DNA of 64,000 bases from Conexibacter sp. SYSU D00693 (GTDB lineage Bacteria; Actinomycetota; Thermoleophilia; Solirubrobacterales; Solirubrobacteraceae): positions 1,550,001 through 1,614,000 of the forward strand of contig NZ_CP070950.1 of the NCBI RefSeq assembly GCF_017084525.1, given 5' to 3'. The position numbers and the translations under genes were made by a program. The notes under the pieces were generated by a model. That model was not told where the DNA came from. It searched no databases and saw only the letters and a list, made by a program, of their open reading frames with translations. This document shows, piece after piece, positions 27,520 through 35,506 of the stretch (within the stretch, counting starts at the first letter, position 1; each line of letters starts with the position of its first letter).

Positions 27520-28314
27520 TCATCGCGAGCGCCCGTCGTGCCTCGTCGCGCCGCCCTCGTGGCCGCGCAGCGCCGCGTCGGCCGCGCGGCGCAGCGCCGG
27601 CGGGATGGTGAGACCCGAGGTGACGACGGTGCGACCCGGGCCGGGCGGCAGGACGAGGTGGCCCGTCCCCCGACCGCCCCGCGCGGCGTCCGCCACGGCC
27701 AGTGCGGTCAGCGCGTCGGAGGCGCCCGGCGGCGTGGCGACGACGATCCTGTCGGCGTGGGCGAGGAGCGGCGCGAAGGCCGGGTCGTTCGGGCCGCCGA
27801 GGGCGAGGATGAGCGGCAGGCCGAGACCTGCCGCGCGGCCCGCAGCGTCGGCGGCGGCGTCCACGTCGCCGGGCAGCGGGAGGACGGCGAGCCGCCCGCG
27901 CGCCGCCGCTGGCAGCCCCCGCGCCTCGAGCGCCTTCGCCGCGCGCCGGGCCGCGGGTGCGGCGAGCAGCGCGGGCGGTGGAGCCTCGGCGTGCGGCGTG
28001 CGGTGGTCGCGGTCGTCCGGAGCAGCGGGCAGGTCGCCGCCCTGGTCGGCGGGCGCGTCCCGGTCACCAGGTGCCCACACCGCCAGGACCGCGGCGTCCC
28101 TGCCCGAGCCCGGCAGCGCGAGGGCGATGGCGGCGCCCGCGACGGCAGCGTCCTGGGCGCGAGCGACGACCGCGACGAAGGGCGGCATCCCGGGCGGCAC
28201 GCCGTCGCCGGCCGAGGGCGGCGCGAACCGGGACGCCTCGGGCGCGTAGGGGCTCGGGGCCGGTGCCGTCGCCGGGGCGGTGAGGAAGAGGCGGACGAGG
28301 CGGTCGAAGGTCAT
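27520..28314 (-). CDS. Unknown protein in the pseudopilin cluster
   Basis: A 264-residue Ala/Pro/Gly-rich protein with no family I can name. It starts at ATG 28314, overlapping the upstream TadE-like stop (ATGA). The first 12 residues are weakly hydrophobic. Two segments look like alternating strands and helices (FVAVVARAQDAAVAGAAIALALPG and later LGLPLILALGG, ADRIVVATPPGASDALTALAVAD), reminiscent of the Rossmann-like or partner-switching proteins in Tad loci such as CpaE. No Walker motif is present. Its place between pseudopilins and hydrolases suggests an assembly or localisation role; this is inference. Confidence 0.7.
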   Translation of the reverse strand: MTFDRLVRLFLTAPATAPAPSPYAPEASRFAPPSAGDGVPPGMPPFVAVVARAQDAAVAGAAIALALPGSGRDAAVLAVWAPGDRDAPADQGGDLPAAPDDRDHRTPHAEAPPPALLAAPAARRAAKALEARGLPAAARGRLAVLPLPGDVDAAADAAGRAAGLGLPLILALGGPNDPAFAPLLAHADRIVVATPPGASDALTALAVADAARGGRGTGHLVLPPGPGRTVVTSGLTIPPALRRAADAALRGHEGGATRHDGRSR

Positions 28315-28730
28315 CCGCGCGGCCCTCCGGCAACGGCGGCCTCGGGCGAGGGCCCGGCGTCGGCGCTGCGGCGGGCGGTGAGCGTGCCGGCGAGGCCGGG
28401 GAGGAGCGCGACCGGACGCAGCTCGACCTCGACGTGGTGGCCGTCGACGCGTACTCGCGTGCGGTCCTTCGACCAGTCGGGCAGGGCGCGGCGCACCGCG
28501 GCCCGCGCATCGCCGTCGCCCTGCACGATCGCCATCGCCCCGGCCTGCGCGGCCTGGCCCGCGAGCTCGCGGGCGACGCCCGCCGCGAGGAGCTGCGCGA
28601 CGGCCAGCGCGACCGCGACGACGAGCGGGATGGCCGCGACGAGCTCGACGCTCGCCTGCCCGCGCTCGCTCCGGTGGAGCTGCGCCCGGACACCGGATGG
28701 ACGCGAGGACCGGGCAGGGGCGGGCCTCAT
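28311..28730 (-). CDS. TadE-like pseudopilin, second
   Basis: A 139-residue protein with a basic N-terminus, the junction ERGQASVELVAAIP (prepilin-type G|Q cleavage and conserved Glu) and one hydrophobic helix, then an extracytoplasmic domain of about 80 residues. This is the TadE/TadF minor-pseudopilin layout of Flp/Tad pili. The gene overlaps its neighbours on both sides by ATGA, so three genes are translationally coupled. A prepilin peptidase and motor ATPase would be needed and are not nearby. Confidence 0.85.
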   Translation of the reverse strand: MRPAPARSSRPSGVRAQLHRSERGQASVELVAAIPLVVAVALAVAQLLAAGVARELAGQAAQAGAMAIVQGDGDARAAVRRALPDWSKDRTRVRVDGHHVEVELRPVALLPGLAGTLTARRSADAGPSPEAAVAGGPRG

Positions 28731-29095
28731 CGCTGGGGCTCCATCCACGTGCGCGCGGTGTAGGTGCCGAGCCTGGCGCCGCCGACGACCGCGGGCAGGC
28801 GCACGCGCACCGCGACCTCGCCCCCGTCGTCGGTCGTGACGCGCAGGCCGTGGTCGAGCCGCGGCGGGAGAACGCCCTCGGCGGCCGCGCGCGCGTCCGC
28901 GCCGATCGCCGCGGCACGCGCCGCCGCCTTCGCCGCCGCGCCCGCCGACCACAGCGCGTGGCCGAGCACCACCGCCTGCCAGAGGAGGAGCCCGACGAGC
29001 ACGAGCAGCGGCAGCAGCGCGATCAGCTCGACGGTCGCCTGGCCGGCACAGTCGCGGGGCGCACCGGCGCAGAGGCGGCGGGATCTCGGGGACAC
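28727..29095 (-). CDS. TadE-like pseudopilin, first
   Basis: A 122-residue pseudopilin. CAGQATVELIALLP gives the prepilin-type cleavage context with the conserved Glu at +5, followed by a hydrophobic helix to about residue 45 and an Ala-rich, then beta-rich C-terminus. It is the first gene of a five-gene minus-strand cluster. The start is GTG 29095, with no clear Shine-Dalgarno; the interval upstream carries an inverted repeat and tandem repeats. Confidence 0.83.
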   Translation of the reverse strand: MSPRSRRLCAGAPRDCAGQATVELIALLPLLVLVGLLLWQAVVLGHALWSAGAAAKAAARAAAIGADARAAAEGVLPPRLDHGLRVTTDDGGEVAVRVRLPAVVGGARLGTYTARTWMEPQR

Positions 29096-29218
29096 GCGCG
29101 CATGGTCGGCGAGCGGCCGTCACGGGTCAGCACGCGGGTGTTGCAGGACTGCGCAGCGCCTGGTGCGACCGACACGCGCGGGGAGCGACGAGCCGGGCGC
29201 GGCGAGCGGCGCGCCGTA

Positions 29219-29267
29219 CGTGACCCTGGAGTTGACCGCCTCTGCGGCGGTCAACTCCAGGGTCACG
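29219..29267. repeat. Perfect 22-bp inverted repeat with 5-nt loop
   Basis: Arms at 29219-29240 and 29246-29267 are perfectly complementary around TCTGC. Each arm contains CTGGAGTTGACC, which resembles half of some MerR-family operators. The element is in the 336-bp gene-free interval between the membrane-protein gene (29432-29797) and the pseudopilin cluster. It could terminate minus-strand transcripts from the right, serve as an operator for the cluster, or be the remnant of a mobile element. Confidence 0.8.
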
Positions 29268-29314
29268 AGAGCGAGGCGGTCAACCTCAAGCTCACCGGCG
29301 GCTGCCAGTTCGTC

Positions 29315-29390
29315 GACCGCCCCGAACCCTCACGGCCGCCCCGAACCCTCACCACCGCCCCGAACCCTCACCACCGCCCCGAACCCGCAC
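29315..29390. repeat. 19-bp tandem repeat, four copies
   Basis: Four head-to-tail units of 19 bp (29315-29333, 29334-29352, 29353-29371, 29372-29390) share CCGCCCCGAACCCTCAC and differ mainly in the first two bases. The period is not a multiple of three, so it is unlikely to be coding. It lies in the same gene-free interval as the 22-bp inverted repeat; otherwise I see nothing else in 29096-29431. Confidence 0.8.
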
Positions 29391-29431
29391 GACCGCCCGA
29401 GCCGCGCCGGACCGCGTCACCGGCGTCGCCC

Positions 29432-29797
29432 CTAGATCCCGTACGCCCGCCACTGCCGGTACACCAGCACGAGCGCGTAGATCGCGCCGCCCATGAGCGC
29501 GAAGAAGACGACGATCCCGATGCTCGAGCCCTCGTCCAGCAGCTTGTCCCGCGCCGCCATCGCGACGGCGAACGCCCCGAGGGCGCCGTAGAGCATCGCC
29601 CGGTGCCGGTCGCCCAGGCCGAAGACGTCCGAGCGGTTCTCGCGGTACAGGTGCACGAGGAACCAGACGAGCGCGACGAGGATGCCGACGGACAGCAGCG
29701 CGCCGATGAAGTCGGCGGTGTCCCCCGCGCCCGGCAGGAACGCGACGAGCGCCGCGAGCGCCACGAGGATGAGGACGTTGCGGACGCCGGTCGTCAT
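29432..29797 (-). CDS. Small integral membrane protein, unknown function
   Basis: A 121-residue protein with about four predicted transmembrane segments (roughly 7-22, 30-50, 66-82 and 92-112) and short charged loops (LYRENRSD, GDRHRAM). I do not recognise a family. It starts with ATG 29797 and lies downstream of the PhoB-like gene, separated from it by a GC-rich hairpin, so it is probably not in the same transcript. Confidence 0.7.
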   Translation of the reverse strand: MTTGVRNVLILVALAALVAFLPGAGDTADFIGALLSVGILVALVWFLVHLYRENRSDVFGLGDRHRAMLYGALGAFAVAMAARDKLLDEGSSIGIVVFFALMGGAIYALVLVYRQWRAYGI

Positions 29798-29811
29798 CGA
29801 CCCTCAGGCTA

Positions 29812-29837
29812 CCCGCCGCGCACGGGCGCGCGGCGGG
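29812..29837 (-). terminator. GC-rich hairpin after the PhoB-like gene
   Basis: The 10-bp arms CCCGCCGCGC and GCGCGGCGGG (29812-29821, 29828-29837) enclose a 6-nt loop, 22 bp beyond the regulator's stop. There is no U-tract, but actinobacterial terminators often lack one. It would separate the phosphate regulator from the membrane-protein gene that follows. Confidence 0.55.
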
Positions 29838-29858
29838 GAGCGACCACCCGGCGGGCGT

Positions 29859-30704
29859 CTAGCGCGCCAGCGTCTCGAGCTCGGCGGCGAGCGACGCCTC
29901 CACGGCGTCCACCGGCGACGCCGCCGGCTCCTGCTCGCGGGCGGCGACCGTGTCGGCCGCGGCCGCCTCGGCGGCCTCGGCGGGCTCGGCCGAGAAGCGG
30001 TAGCCCACGCCGAAGTGCGTGTGGATGTAGCGCCAGCCCGGCGAGGCCTTGTCGAGCTTCTGGCGCAGCTTGCGCACGAAGACGTCGACGGAGCGGTCGC
30101 CGCGGGCCATCGCGTAGCCCCAGACGCGCTGGTAGATCTCCTCGCGCTCGAGGACGCGGCCCTCGGCGGACGCCAGCAGCTCGATGAGCTCGAACTCGCG
30201 GCGGGTGAGGTCGACGGAGCGCCCGTCGACGAACGCCTGGAAGCGGTCGGACCGGATCTCGAGCATCCCGGCCTTGATCGGGCCGGAGGTCTCGCGGGAG
30301 GCCGTGCGGCGCCGGCGGCGGACGACCGCCTCGACGCGGGCGATCAGCTCCTCCGGGTGGCACGGCTTGGACAGCCAGTCGTCGGCGCCGAGACGCAGCG
30401 CGCGGACGCGCTGGGCGACGGTCGACTGGCCCGTGCAGACGACGACGCCGAGGCCCGGCAGCTCGTCGCACACGCGCTCGAGGTAGTCCCAGCCGTGGGC
30501 CCCGAGCGTGGACAGGTCGACGACGAGCGCGCTGAGGCGCATCGCCACGACGGTCTCGACGGGGATGGCCCCGCCCACGACCCGGTGCTCCCAGCCCAGG
30601 CGCTCGAGGCGCTTGCCCAGGACCTGGAGGAAGCCGGTGTCGGTGTCGATCACCGCGATCCGGGGCGTCCCGCCCGCGAGCCCGGTGGAAGTCCGCTCGG
30701 TCAT
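29859..30704 (-). CDS. OmpR/PhoB-family response regulator
   Basis: A 281-residue regulator with a receiver (about 14-130) and a winged-helix effector (about 145-238: DLTRREFELIELLA, VFVRKLRQKLDK, HTHFGVGYRF). Phosphoacceptor Asp63 and Lys113 are present. The usual acidic pair near the N-terminus reads I-D-T-D, so one Mg2+-binding acid appears replaced by Thr21. A charged Ala/Glu tail of about 40 residues follows the DNA-binding domain. It lies downstream of phoU and the pst operon, so it is the likely phosphate regulator (PhoB/PhoP). No histidine kinase gene is adjacent. Confidence 0.9.
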   Translation of the reverse strand: MTERTSTGLAGGTPRIAVIDTDTGFLQVLGKRLERLGWEHRVVGGAIPVETVVAMRLSALVVDLSTLGAHGWDYLERVCDELPGLGVVVCTGQSTVAQRVRALRLGADDWLSKPCHPEELIARVEAVVRRRRRTASRETSGPIKAGMLEIRSDRFQAFVDGRSVDLTRREFELIELLASAEGRVLEREEIYQRVWGYAMARGDRSVDVFVRKLRQKLDKASPGWRYIHTHFGVGYRFSAEPAEAAEAAAADTVAAREQEPAASPVDAVEASLAAELETLAR

Positions 30705-30760
30705 CTACCGAGAACGATAGGGCGCGGCCGGACGCCGTCCATGCTTCGACACCCTGTTGG

Positions 30761-30776
30761 TCACCACCCCTTCACA
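30761..30776. promoter_or_regulatory. Weak PHO-box-like repeat before the response regulator
   Basis: TCAC occurs at 30761 and 30772, 11 bp apart (GTCACC-ACCC-CTTCACA). It lies about 57 bp upstream of the regulator start but in the opposite orientation to the other boxes in the window, and only two units are seen. The rest of the interval 30705-30844 shows no clear structure. Confidence 0.3.
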
Positions 30777-30844
30777 AGTCGGCGCACAACCCCCGCGAAG
30801 ACCGACCTCAGCGCCGGACAAGTTGGCGCGTAGACGCTCGCCGT

Positions 30845-31549
30845 TCAGCTGTTGCGCCAGGGTTGACCGGGGTGCGACGAGTCGCTGAACTCCCGGAACA
30901 GCCCCGTGACGACGAACGCGACCTGCTCGCCGATGTCCACGGCGTTGTCCCCGATGCGCTCGAACGCCCGGGCGACCATCGTCATGGTCATCGCCCACTC
31001 GCGCGTGTCCTCGTCGGTCCCGCACTGCACGGCCATGCGGAAGACCTCGCGGTTGAGCCGGTTGAGCTCGCGGTCCTGGCGGGCGAGGTCGTAGGCGAGC
31101 TCCACGTCGCGCGAGGCGAAGGCGATCTTCGCCTGCGAGGACTCCGACCGCGCCGCGCGGCCCATGTGCAGCAGCCGCGAGAGCATGTCCTCCTGCACCG
31201 GCGGCTCGTTGCCCGTGATGGGCAGGAGCTTGGCGATGTTCACGCACTGGTCGCCCATGCGCTCGACGTGCTTGATGACGTGCAGGAGCGCCGCGACCGT
31301 CCGCAGGTCCCCGGCCACCGGCGCCTGCAGCGCGAAGAGCGACAGGATCCGCTGGTGGACCTCGAGGTAGCGGCCGTCGACGAGGTCGTCGTTGGCGACG
31401 ACCAGCGCCGCCAGCTCGACGTCCTGGTGCTCGAGGGCCTCGACGACGCGGTCGACCTGCGCGACGACGATGTCGATCCCGCCCAGCGCCTGCTCCTCCA
31501 CGGCCGCCAGCTCCTCCGCGAAGTGCTGGCGGTTGGACACCGCGGCCAT
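30845..31549 (-). CDS. phoU: Phosphate signalling protein PhoU
   Basis: A 234-residue all-helical protein with two PhoU repeats, each containing the metal-binding pattern seen here as VIKHVERMGDQCVNIA (first repeat) and RAFERIGDNAVDIGEQ (second). PhoU links the Pst transporter to the phosphate sensor kinase and restrains the Pho response when phosphate is ample. It starts 10 nt after pstB, so it is probably the last gene of the pstS-pstC-pstA-pstB-phoU operon. Confidence 0.96.
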   Translation of the reverse strand: MAAVSNRQHFAEELAAVEEQALGGIDIVVAQVDRVVEALEHQDVELAALVVANDDLVDGRYLEVHQRILSLFALQAPVAGDLRTVAALLHVIKHVERMGDQCVNIAKLLPITGNEPPVQEDMLSRLLHMGRAARSESSQAKIAFASRDVELAYDLARQDRELNRLNREVFRMAVQCGTDEDTREWAMTMTMVARAFERIGDNAVDIGEQVAFVVTGLFREFSDSSHPGQPWRNS

Positions 31550-31559
31550 GGTGCCCGGC

Positions 31560-32462
31560 TCAGCCGAACTTGCCCGTGACGTACTCCTCGGTGCGAGGGT
31601 CGTCGGGGTTGGTGAAGACCTTCTCGGTCGGGTTGAGCTCGACGAGCCGGCCGATGCGGTTGGACTCGCCCGCGCTGAGGTCCACGATGAAGAAGGCGGT
31701 GCGGTCCGAGACGCGCGCGGCCTGCTGCATGTTGTGGGTGACGATCACGATCGAGTAGCTCTCCTTGAGCTCGAGCATGAGCTCCTCGATCTTGCCCGTC
31801 GAGATCGGGTCCAGGGCCGAGCACGGCTCGTCCATGAGGATCACGTCGGGGTTCGTCGCGATCGCGCGGGCGATGCACAGGCGCTGCTGCTGGCCGCCCG
31901 ACATGCCGAACGCGTTGGTCTTGAGGCGGTCCTTGACCTCGTCCCACAGCGCCGCCTTGCGCAGCGAGGACTCCACGACGTCGTCGATCTCGGACTTGCC
32001 GAAGCCGAGGACCTTGGGGCCGAAGGCGATGTTGTCGTAGATCGACTTCGGGAACGGGTTGGGCTTCTGGAAGACCATCCCGATGCGCTTGCGCACGTTC
32101 ACCGCGTCGACGTCCTTGGCGTACAGGTCGACGTCGTGGTAGAGGACCTTGCCGCTCACCGTCGCGCCCGGGATGAGGTCGTTCATCCGGTTCAGGCAGC
32201 GCAGGACCGTCGACTTGCCGCAGCCCGACGGGCCGATGTAGGCGGTGATGTCGTTCTTGAAGAGCTCCATCGAGACGCCCTCGACGGCGGTCTTGCCGCC
32301 GTAGGCGACGCCGAGGTCCTGGATGGAGAAGACGGACTCGCGCGGACCGGTCTCGGCGGCCGGCGCGCGCAGGCCGCTCGAGACGGCGCTGCGGCCGATC
32401 GCCGGCTCGGCGATCGGCGGCGTGACGACCGGCTCGACGCTGGACTCAGGGGTGGACGACAT
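31560..32462 (-). CDS. pstB: Phosphate ABC transporter ATP-binding protein
   Basis: A 300-residue ATPase with Walker [10 protein letters not shown], the PstB-specific [17 protein letters not shown], signature [14 protein letters not shown], Walker [14 protein letters not shown] and H-loop VTHNMQQA. The N-terminus has an extra Pro/Ala/Glu-rich extension of about 45 residues compared with typical 250-residue PstB. It powers high-affinity phosphate import with PstA and PstC. The start is ATG 32462, 38 nt after pstA. Confidence 0.96.
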   Translation of the reverse strand: MSSTPESSVEPVVTPPIAEPAIGRSAVSSGLRAPAAETGPRESVFSIQDLGVAYGGKTAVEGVSMELFKNDITAYIGPSGCGKSTVLRCLNRMNDLIPGATVSGKVLYHDVDLYAKDVDAVNVRKRIGMVFQKPNPFPKSIYDNIAFGPKVLGFGKSEIDDVVESSLRKAALWDEVKDRLKTNAFGMSGGQQQRLCIARAIATNPDVILMDEPCSALDPISTGKIEELMLELKESYSIVIVTHNMQQAARVSDRTAFFIVDLSAGESNRIGRLVELNPTEKVFTNPDDPRTEEYVTGKFG

Positions 32463-32500
32463 GTCGTTCGTGCCTCGCTCGGGGTCGGGCTGGTCGGGAG

Positions 32501-33415
32501 CTACCACTTCTGCTCGTAGCGGTTGCGCAGGAAGATCGCGACGGAGTTCATCGCGAGCAGGACGGCCATCAGGACGAGGATCGCCGCCGCGGCGAGCGGC
32601 AGGAAGCTCTCCTGGTCGGCGTCCGTGGTCCACGTGAGGATCTGCACCGGCAGCGCGGTGAACGCCGAGTCCAGGCCCTCGGGGTTGAAGCGGGGGGACG
32701 CGGCCGCGCCGATCAGCAGCAGCGGCGCGGTCTCGCCGATGGCGCGCGAGAGCGCGAGGATCACGCCCGTCGCGATGCCGGGGATCGACGCCGGCAGGAC
32801 CTGCCGGGCGATCGTCTGCCACTGGGTGGCCCCCAGCGCCAGCGAGCCCTCGCGGATCGACGGCGGCACCGCCCGGATCGCCTCGCGGGAGACGATGATC
32901 ACCACGGGGAGCACCAGCAGCGCCAGCGTCATGCCGCCGGCGAGCAGGACGCTGCCCAGGTCGAGCGGCGCGCGCACGAAGAACGCGAGGCCGAGGATGC
33001 CGTAGACCACGGAGGGGACCGCCGCGAGGTTCTGGATGTTGACCTCGATCATGCGGTTCCACCAGCGGGTGCGGTCCGCGTACTCCTCGAGGTACAGCGC
33101 GGTCGCGACGCCCAGCGGGATGACGATCGCCGCGGTGATCGCCATGAGCCACAGCGTCCCGTAGATCGCCGACTGCGCGCCCGCGGTCTCGGGCCGCACC
33201 TTCGACGGCTGGTTCTGGAAGAACTGCGGGTCGACGGCCGAGGCGCCGTCCTTGATGACCTCGTACAGGAGGACGGCGAGCGCGAGGACGCTGATCGCCA
33301 CCGCCCCGTACATGAGGCCGTTGAAGACCGCGGAGGTCGTGCGCCCCTGGGCGTGGCCCTCCTCGAGGCGGGCGCGCTGCGTGGCGCGCTGGGCGATCTG
33401 GGCTCCGGTGGCCAT
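32501..33415 (-). CDS. pstA: Phosphate ABC transporter permease PstA
   Basis: A 304-residue permease with about six transmembrane helices. The cytosolic EAA-type loop reads [30 protein letters not shown], and [15 protein letters not shown] is family-typical. With PstC it forms the phosphate channel. The N-terminus has an extra charged region ([15 protein letters not shown]) before the first helix. Its ATG overlaps the pstC stop (TGATG). Confidence 0.95.
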   Translation of the reverse strand: MATGAQIAQRATQRARLEEGHAQGRTTSAVFNGLMYGAVAISVLALAVLLYEVIKDGASAVDPQFFQNQPSKVRPETAGAQSAIYGTLWLMAITAAIVIPLGVATALYLEEYADRTRWWNRMIEVNIQNLAAVPSVVYGILGLAFFVRAPLDLGSVLLAGGMTLALLVLPVVIIVSREAIRAVPPSIREGSLALGATQWQTIARQVLPASIPGIATGVILALSRAIGETAPLLLIGAAASPRFNPEGLDSAFTALPVQILTWTTDADQESFLPLAAAAILVLMAVLLAMNSVAIFLRNRYEQKW

Positions 33416-34386
33416 CAGTCGTACACCTGCCGGTACTTGTTGACGAGGCGGATGGAGACGATGTTCAGCACCAGGGTCATGACGAACAGCGTCAGGCCCA
33501 CCGCGAACAGCGTCAGGTACTCGATCGACCCGGTGGACGCCTCGCCGCGCGAGACGAAGGCGATGTAGGCCGCCATGGACTGGAAGCCCTCGGTCGGGTC
33601 GACGCTCAGGCGGGCGACGGTGCCGCCGGCGACGAGGATGATCACCGTCTCGCCGATGGCGCGCGAGGCCCCCAGGACGAGGGCGGCGACGATCCCCGAC
33701 AGGGCGGCCGGGAAGACGACGCGCAGGGCGACCTGGCGCTTGTTGGCACCGAGCCCGAAGGCCCCCTCGCGCAGCGCCCGCGGCACGGCGGTCATGGCGT
33801 CCTCGGCGACCGACGCGATCGTCGGCAGGACGAGGAAGCCCAGGACGATGCCCGCGCCCAGCGCGTTGAAGGTCCCGATGTCGAGGCCGACGAGGCCCCG
33901 CAGGACCTCGGGCGTGAAGAAGGTCAGCGCGAAGAAGCCGAAGACGATCGTCGGCACGCCGGCCAGGAGCTCCAGGACCGGCTTGATCGTCTTGCGCACG
34001 CGCGGCGACGCGTACTCGGACAGGTAGATCGCGCACAGCAGGCCGAGCGGGACGGCGACCGCCAGGCCGATGAGCGACAGGTAGAGCGTGCCCCAGATGA
34101 GCGGCAGCACCCCGAAGGACTGCTGGTCGCCGTTGAGCAGCGGCGTCCACTTGTCGCCGAAGAGGTAGTCCCCGATGGGGACCTCGTCGAAGAAGTTGAC
34201 CGTCTCGCGGAACAGCGAGTAGACGATCGCGATGGTCGTGAGGACTGAGACGGCCGCGGCCGCGAAGAGCAGGCCCTTGACCACCGACTCGTAGCGCGAG
34301 CGGACCGTCGGGGTCCGGGCCAGTGCGGCCCGGACCCCGTCCGACGAGGAGGCGGCGTTCGCCAGCGGCTCCGCCAGGTTGCTCAC
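33415..34386 (-). CDS. pstC: Phosphate ABC transporter permease PstC
   Basis: A 323-residue permease with about six helices. Family motifs are [40 protein letters not shown] and the EAA loop [27 protein letters not shown]. An N-terminal cytosolic extension of about 30 residues precedes the first helix. It is the second gene of the pst operon, 36 nt downstream of pstS. Confidence 0.95.
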   Translation of the reverse strand: MSNLAEPLANAASSSDGVRAALARTPTVRSRYESVVKGLLFAAAAVSVLTTIAIVYSLFRETVNFFDEVPIGDYLFGDKWTPLLNGDQQSFGVLPLIWGTLYLSLIGLAVAVPLGLLCAIYLSEYASPRVRKTIKPVLELLAGVPTIVFGFFALTFFTPEVLRGLVGLDIGTFNALGAGIVLGFLVLPTIASVAEDAMTAVPRALREGAFGLGANKRQVALRVVFPAALSGIVAALVLGASRAIGETVIILVAGGTVARLSVDPTEGFQSMAAYIAFVSRGEASTGSIEYLTLFAVGLTLFVMTLVLNIVSIRLVNKYRQVYD

Positions 34387-34422
34387 GTCGTCCTCCTCGT
34401 CGGGCGGTCGCGCATCAGGTGC

Positions 34423-35439
34423 CTACTGGGCGTCCGTCGTCGTGCCCGAGCCGCCGGCGGCGCCGGACTCGGCGTTCGTCAGCTCGGTGCGGGCCTCGCC
34501 GGCCTGCGCCTCGGTGAGCGCGACGATCTTGGCCGCCTCGGCGATCTGCTGCTGGTTCTCGATGACGAACTCCATGAACGCCTTGACCTCCGGGCGGGCG
34601 AGCGCCTTCGAGGACGGGTACATGAACAGCGGACGGGCCAGCGGCTTGTAGGAGCCGTCCTGGATCGTCTCGGCCGACGGCTTGACGCACTCGCCGCCCT
34701 CCTCCTGGACGCCGACCAGGTTCAGCTTGTCCTGGTTCTGGTCGTAGTAGGAGAAGCCGAAGTAGCCCAGGCCGCCGGCGTCGCTCGAGACGCCCGTGAC
34801 CAGGACGTTGTCGTCCTCGGAGGCCTCGTAGTCCTCGCGGGTGACGCCCTCCTCACCGTTGATCTCGTCGGTGAAGAAGTCGAACGTGCCCGAGTCGGTG
34901 CCGGGGCCGTAGAGCGACAGCTTGGTGTCCGGCAGGCCGCTCTTGACGTCGGCCAGCGAGGAGACCTTGGAGCCCTTGTTCCAGATCTTCTTGAGCTCGC
35001 CCGTCGTGAGGCAGTCGACCGCGAGGTCCTTGTTGGTCACCACGGCGATGCCGTCGTTGGCGACCTGGATCTCGCCGTAGGAGACGCCGCCCTTCTCGCA
35101 GGCCTCCTTCTCGTCGTCCTCGATGGCGCGCGAGGCGTCCGAGATGTCGGTCTCGCCGGCGCAGAACTTCTCGAAGCCGCCGCCGGTGCCCGACGTGCCG
35201 ACCGTCACCTGGACGTTGGGCTGCTCCTCGTTGAAGAGCTCGGCCGCCGCCTGGGCGAACGGCGCCACCGTCGACGAGCCGTCGATGTTGACCTTGCCCG
35301 AGAGCTGCTCGGTCGTCTGCTCCGTGGTGTCGCCACCGCCGGAGGCGCTGCTGGTGCTGTCGTCGTCGTCACCGCAGGCGGCGACGCCGAAGGCCAGCAC
35401 GCCCGCCGTGACCACGGCGGCGAAGGAACGGGTCCTCAC
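34423..35439 (-). CDS. pstS: Phosphate-binding lipoprotein PstS
   Basis: A 338-residue lipoprotein: signal peptide VRTRSFAAVVTAGVLAFG, lipobox VAAC, then an acidic/Ser linker and the PstS fold with phosphate-loop motifs DGSSTVAPF, GTSGTGGGFEKFCAGETDISDASR and GTDSGTFDFFTDEI. It captures phosphate outside the membrane for PstCAB. The GTG at 35439 is preferred over ATG 35463 because GAGGAG lies 7 nt upstream of it and the signal then starts normally. It is the first gene of the operon, with a PHO-box-like repeat about 90 bp upstream. Confidence 0.95.
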   Translation of the reverse strand: MRTRSFAAVVTAGVLAFGVAACGDDDDSTSSASGGGDTTEQTTEQLSGKVNIDGSSTVAPFAQAAAELFNEEQPNVQVTVGTSGTGGGFEKFCAGETDISDASRAIEDDEKEACEKGGVSYGEIQVANDGIAVVTNKDLAVDCLTTGELKKIWNKGSKVSSLADVKSGLPDTKLSLYGPGTDSGTFDFFTDEINGEEGVTREDYEASEDDNVLVTGVSSDAGGLGYFGFSYYDQNQDKLNLVGVQEEGGECVKPSAETIQDGSYKPLARPLFMYPSSKALARPEVKAFMEFVIENQQQIAEAAKIVALTEAQAGEARTELTNAESGAAGGSGTTTDAQ

Positions 35440-35446
35440 GTGTGCA

Positions 35447-35452
35447 CTCCTC
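35447..35452 (-). promoter_or_regulatory. Ribosome-binding site deciding the pstS start
   Basis: The minus-strand GAGGAG lies 7 nt before GTG 35439 and inside the coding sequence implied by the alternative ATG 35463. This favours the shorter protein. Confidence 0.6.
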
Positions 35453-35506
35453 TGTCTGCTCATCAGGGTCGCCCGGCACGGTGGCTGTCGCGCCACCGCA
35501 GTTGTG

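Noticed and set aside
29268-29431. Small protein encoded by the 19-bp tandem repeats.
   Set aside because: The 19-bp period shifts frame at each unit, and no start codon with a ribosome-binding site fits.
35440-35496. pstS starts at ATG 35463 or further upstream at 35496.
   Set aside because: GTG 35439 has a well-spaced GAGGAG and gives a standard signal peptide. The longer forms add residues before the basic n-region.
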